This document shows, piece by piece, positions 63,243 through 64,000 of a DNA stretch of 64,000 nt; positions within the stretch are counted from its first letter, which is position 1; the number at the start of each line of letters is the position of its first letter. The stretch is from the NCBI GenBank assembly GCA_035582835.1, contig JAYKAV010002926.1, positions 1 to 64,000 of the forward strand. The letters are read 5' to 3'. Position numbers and translations under genes: made by a program. Source of the DNA: Phoebastria nigripes. Lineage: Eukaryota > Chordata > Aves > Procellariiformes > Diomedeidae. The notes beneath the pieces were generated by a model. It did not search any database and had not been told where the DNA came from. It saw nothing but the letters and a program-made list of their open reading frames with translations.

Positions 63243-63765
63243 AATAGAACAGAACAGAATAGAATAGAATAGAATAGTTCAGCTGGAAGGGACCTACAAT
63301 GATCATCTAGTCCAACTGCCTGACCACTTCAGGGCTGACCAAAAGTTAAAGCATGGNATTAAGAGTGTTGTCCAAATAAATGCCTCTTAAACACTGACCG
63401 GCATGGGGCATTGACCACCCTGCTAGGAAACCTGTTCCAGGGTTTGACCACCCTCTCNGTAAAGAAATGCTTCTTCATGTCAAGTCCAAACCTCCCCTGA
63501 GGGACACAGCTTTGAGCCCTGGCGCTGGATCCCAGGGAGAAGAGATCAGCACCNCNCTCTCCACTTCCCCTCCTCAGGAAGCTGCAGAGAGCAGCGAGGT
63601 CGCCCCTCGGCCTCCTGCTCTCCAAACTGGACAAACCCAGAGTCCTCAGCCGCTCCTCAGAGGACNTGCCTTCCAGCCCCTTCAGCACCTTTGTTGCACT
63701 CCTCTGGATGCATTCAAGTACCTTAACATCCTTTTTAAATTGTGGAGCTCAATCCCCCACAGTAC
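63243..63765 (-). mobile_element. CR1 LINE 3' half-kilobase, antisense, with expanded tail
   Basis: In plus-strand reading: an (AGAAC/AGAAT)n tail at 63243-63276, then TTCAGCTGGAAGGGACCTAC, AATGATCATCTAGTCCAACT (3' UTR). The coding tail follows in antisense: CTAGGAAACCTGTTCCAGGG (LPREVV region), AAGAAATGCTTCTTCATGTC, CTGCAGAGAGCAGCGAGGTC, CAGAGTCCTCAGCCGCTCCT and GTTGCACTCCTCTGGATGCA. A minus-strand frame (63359-63688) still reads LKGLEG.SSEERLRTLGLSS, LESRRPRGDL, RFGLDMKKHF and VVKPWNRFPSRVVNAP, as expected for CR1 ORF2. Five ambiguous bases fall inside it. It is 5'-truncated and a different, more diverged subfamily than the copy at 32262-33155. Confidence 0.9.
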
Positions 63766-63871
63766 GGGAATGCAATTAGTATAACTATAGCTAATTATTT
63801 CAGGATGTGCTATTTCAGCATTCATTTGCCTTGTGCAGCCCTTTGCAAAGAGGAAAGCATGGTCTTAAAAT

Positions 63872-63985
63872 GCACTGGCTACCAGTTCATTTTCAAGCGT
63901 AACTCAAAGCACAGGTTTTAGCTTCTAAATCCCATGTCGTTTGAAATCCTTGCTACTTAAAGACTCTCTTTTTCCTCAGAGCCCT
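63872..63985 (+). mobile_element. Possible L2-like LINE reverse-transcriptase scrap
   Basis: The frame beginning ATGCACTGGCTACCAGTTCA translates to MHWLPVHFQA, a stop, LKAQVLASKSHVV, a stop, then NPCYLKTLFF. This parallels the L2-type RT/C-terminal motif LHWLPV......FK.L.L.YKAL followed by a PxYL.DLL-like phrase. Two in-frame stops show it is dead. The match is short and rests on pattern memory, so it is tentative. Confidence 0.35.
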
Positions 63986-64000
63986 CTGGCCAGGGGGCCC

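Noticed and set aside
1..64000. tRNA, rRNA, CRISPR array, bacterial-type operon or integron
   Set aside because: No cloverleaf-like A/B box pairs, rRNA landmarks, regularly spaced direct repeats with unique spacers, or tightly packed codirectional ORFs were seen; the sequence is vertebrate-type non-coding DNA.

Overview
This window reads as non-coding nuclear DNA from a bird. The main evidence is its repeat content. Several CR1 LINE fragments of different ages are present, in both orientations. The best carries a 5'-truncated but still open reverse-transcriptase C-terminus with the FADD catalytic motif and the CR1 terminal octamer (ATTCTATG). The window opens with the 3' end of an avian-type endogenous retroviral LTR. 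There are also deep amniote relics: a MIR-like SINE, a SINE tail, and short inverted-repeat elements of a kind familiar from sauropsid genomes. The long open reading frames all look like chance ORFs, repeat-derived ORFs or low-complexity ORFs. I could not support any host protein-coding gene, tRNA, rRNA, CRISPR array or operon. The window is therefore either intergenic or deep inside a large intron.

Layout. 1-157: LTR end. 158-19738: mostly AT-rich unique-looking sequence with simple repeats (4092-4109, 14784-14866), one short ancient repeat (4298-4352) and one enhancer-like block (10676-10870). 19739-20255: very old CR1 copy, sense. 20256-32261: unique-looking DNA with an enhancer-like block (25190-25560), MIR/SINE relics (28265-28330, 29213-29285) and two inverted-repeat relics (30432-30486, 31565-31670). 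32262-33155: the best-preserved CR1, antisense. 33156-49967: mostly unannotatable, with another enhancer-like block (33720-33990), a further inverted-repeat relic (39872-39940), microsatellites and a probable CR1 scrap (45818-45890). 49968-50412: ancient CR1, antisense. 53255-53450: CR1 3' end, sense. 54703-54860: MIR-like SINE.

The last 3.6 kb (60440-64000) differs in character. It is GC-rich and dense in ambiguous bases. It holds a degenerate tandem array of about 165-190 bp units related to a CR1-type 3' region (60917-61462), an ordered TTC/TTG microsatellite (61773-61905), an AAAAT-type microsatellite (62121-62171), a 449-bp assembly gap (62536-62984), another CR1 (63243-63765) and a possible L2-like LINE scrap at the edge.

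No set of genes works together here. The biology visible is transposon history plus possible cis-regulatory DNA. I did not find a convincing undescribed system. The most unusual structures are the tandem array and the patterned TTC/TTG tract next to the gap, and the dispersed inverted-repeat relics.
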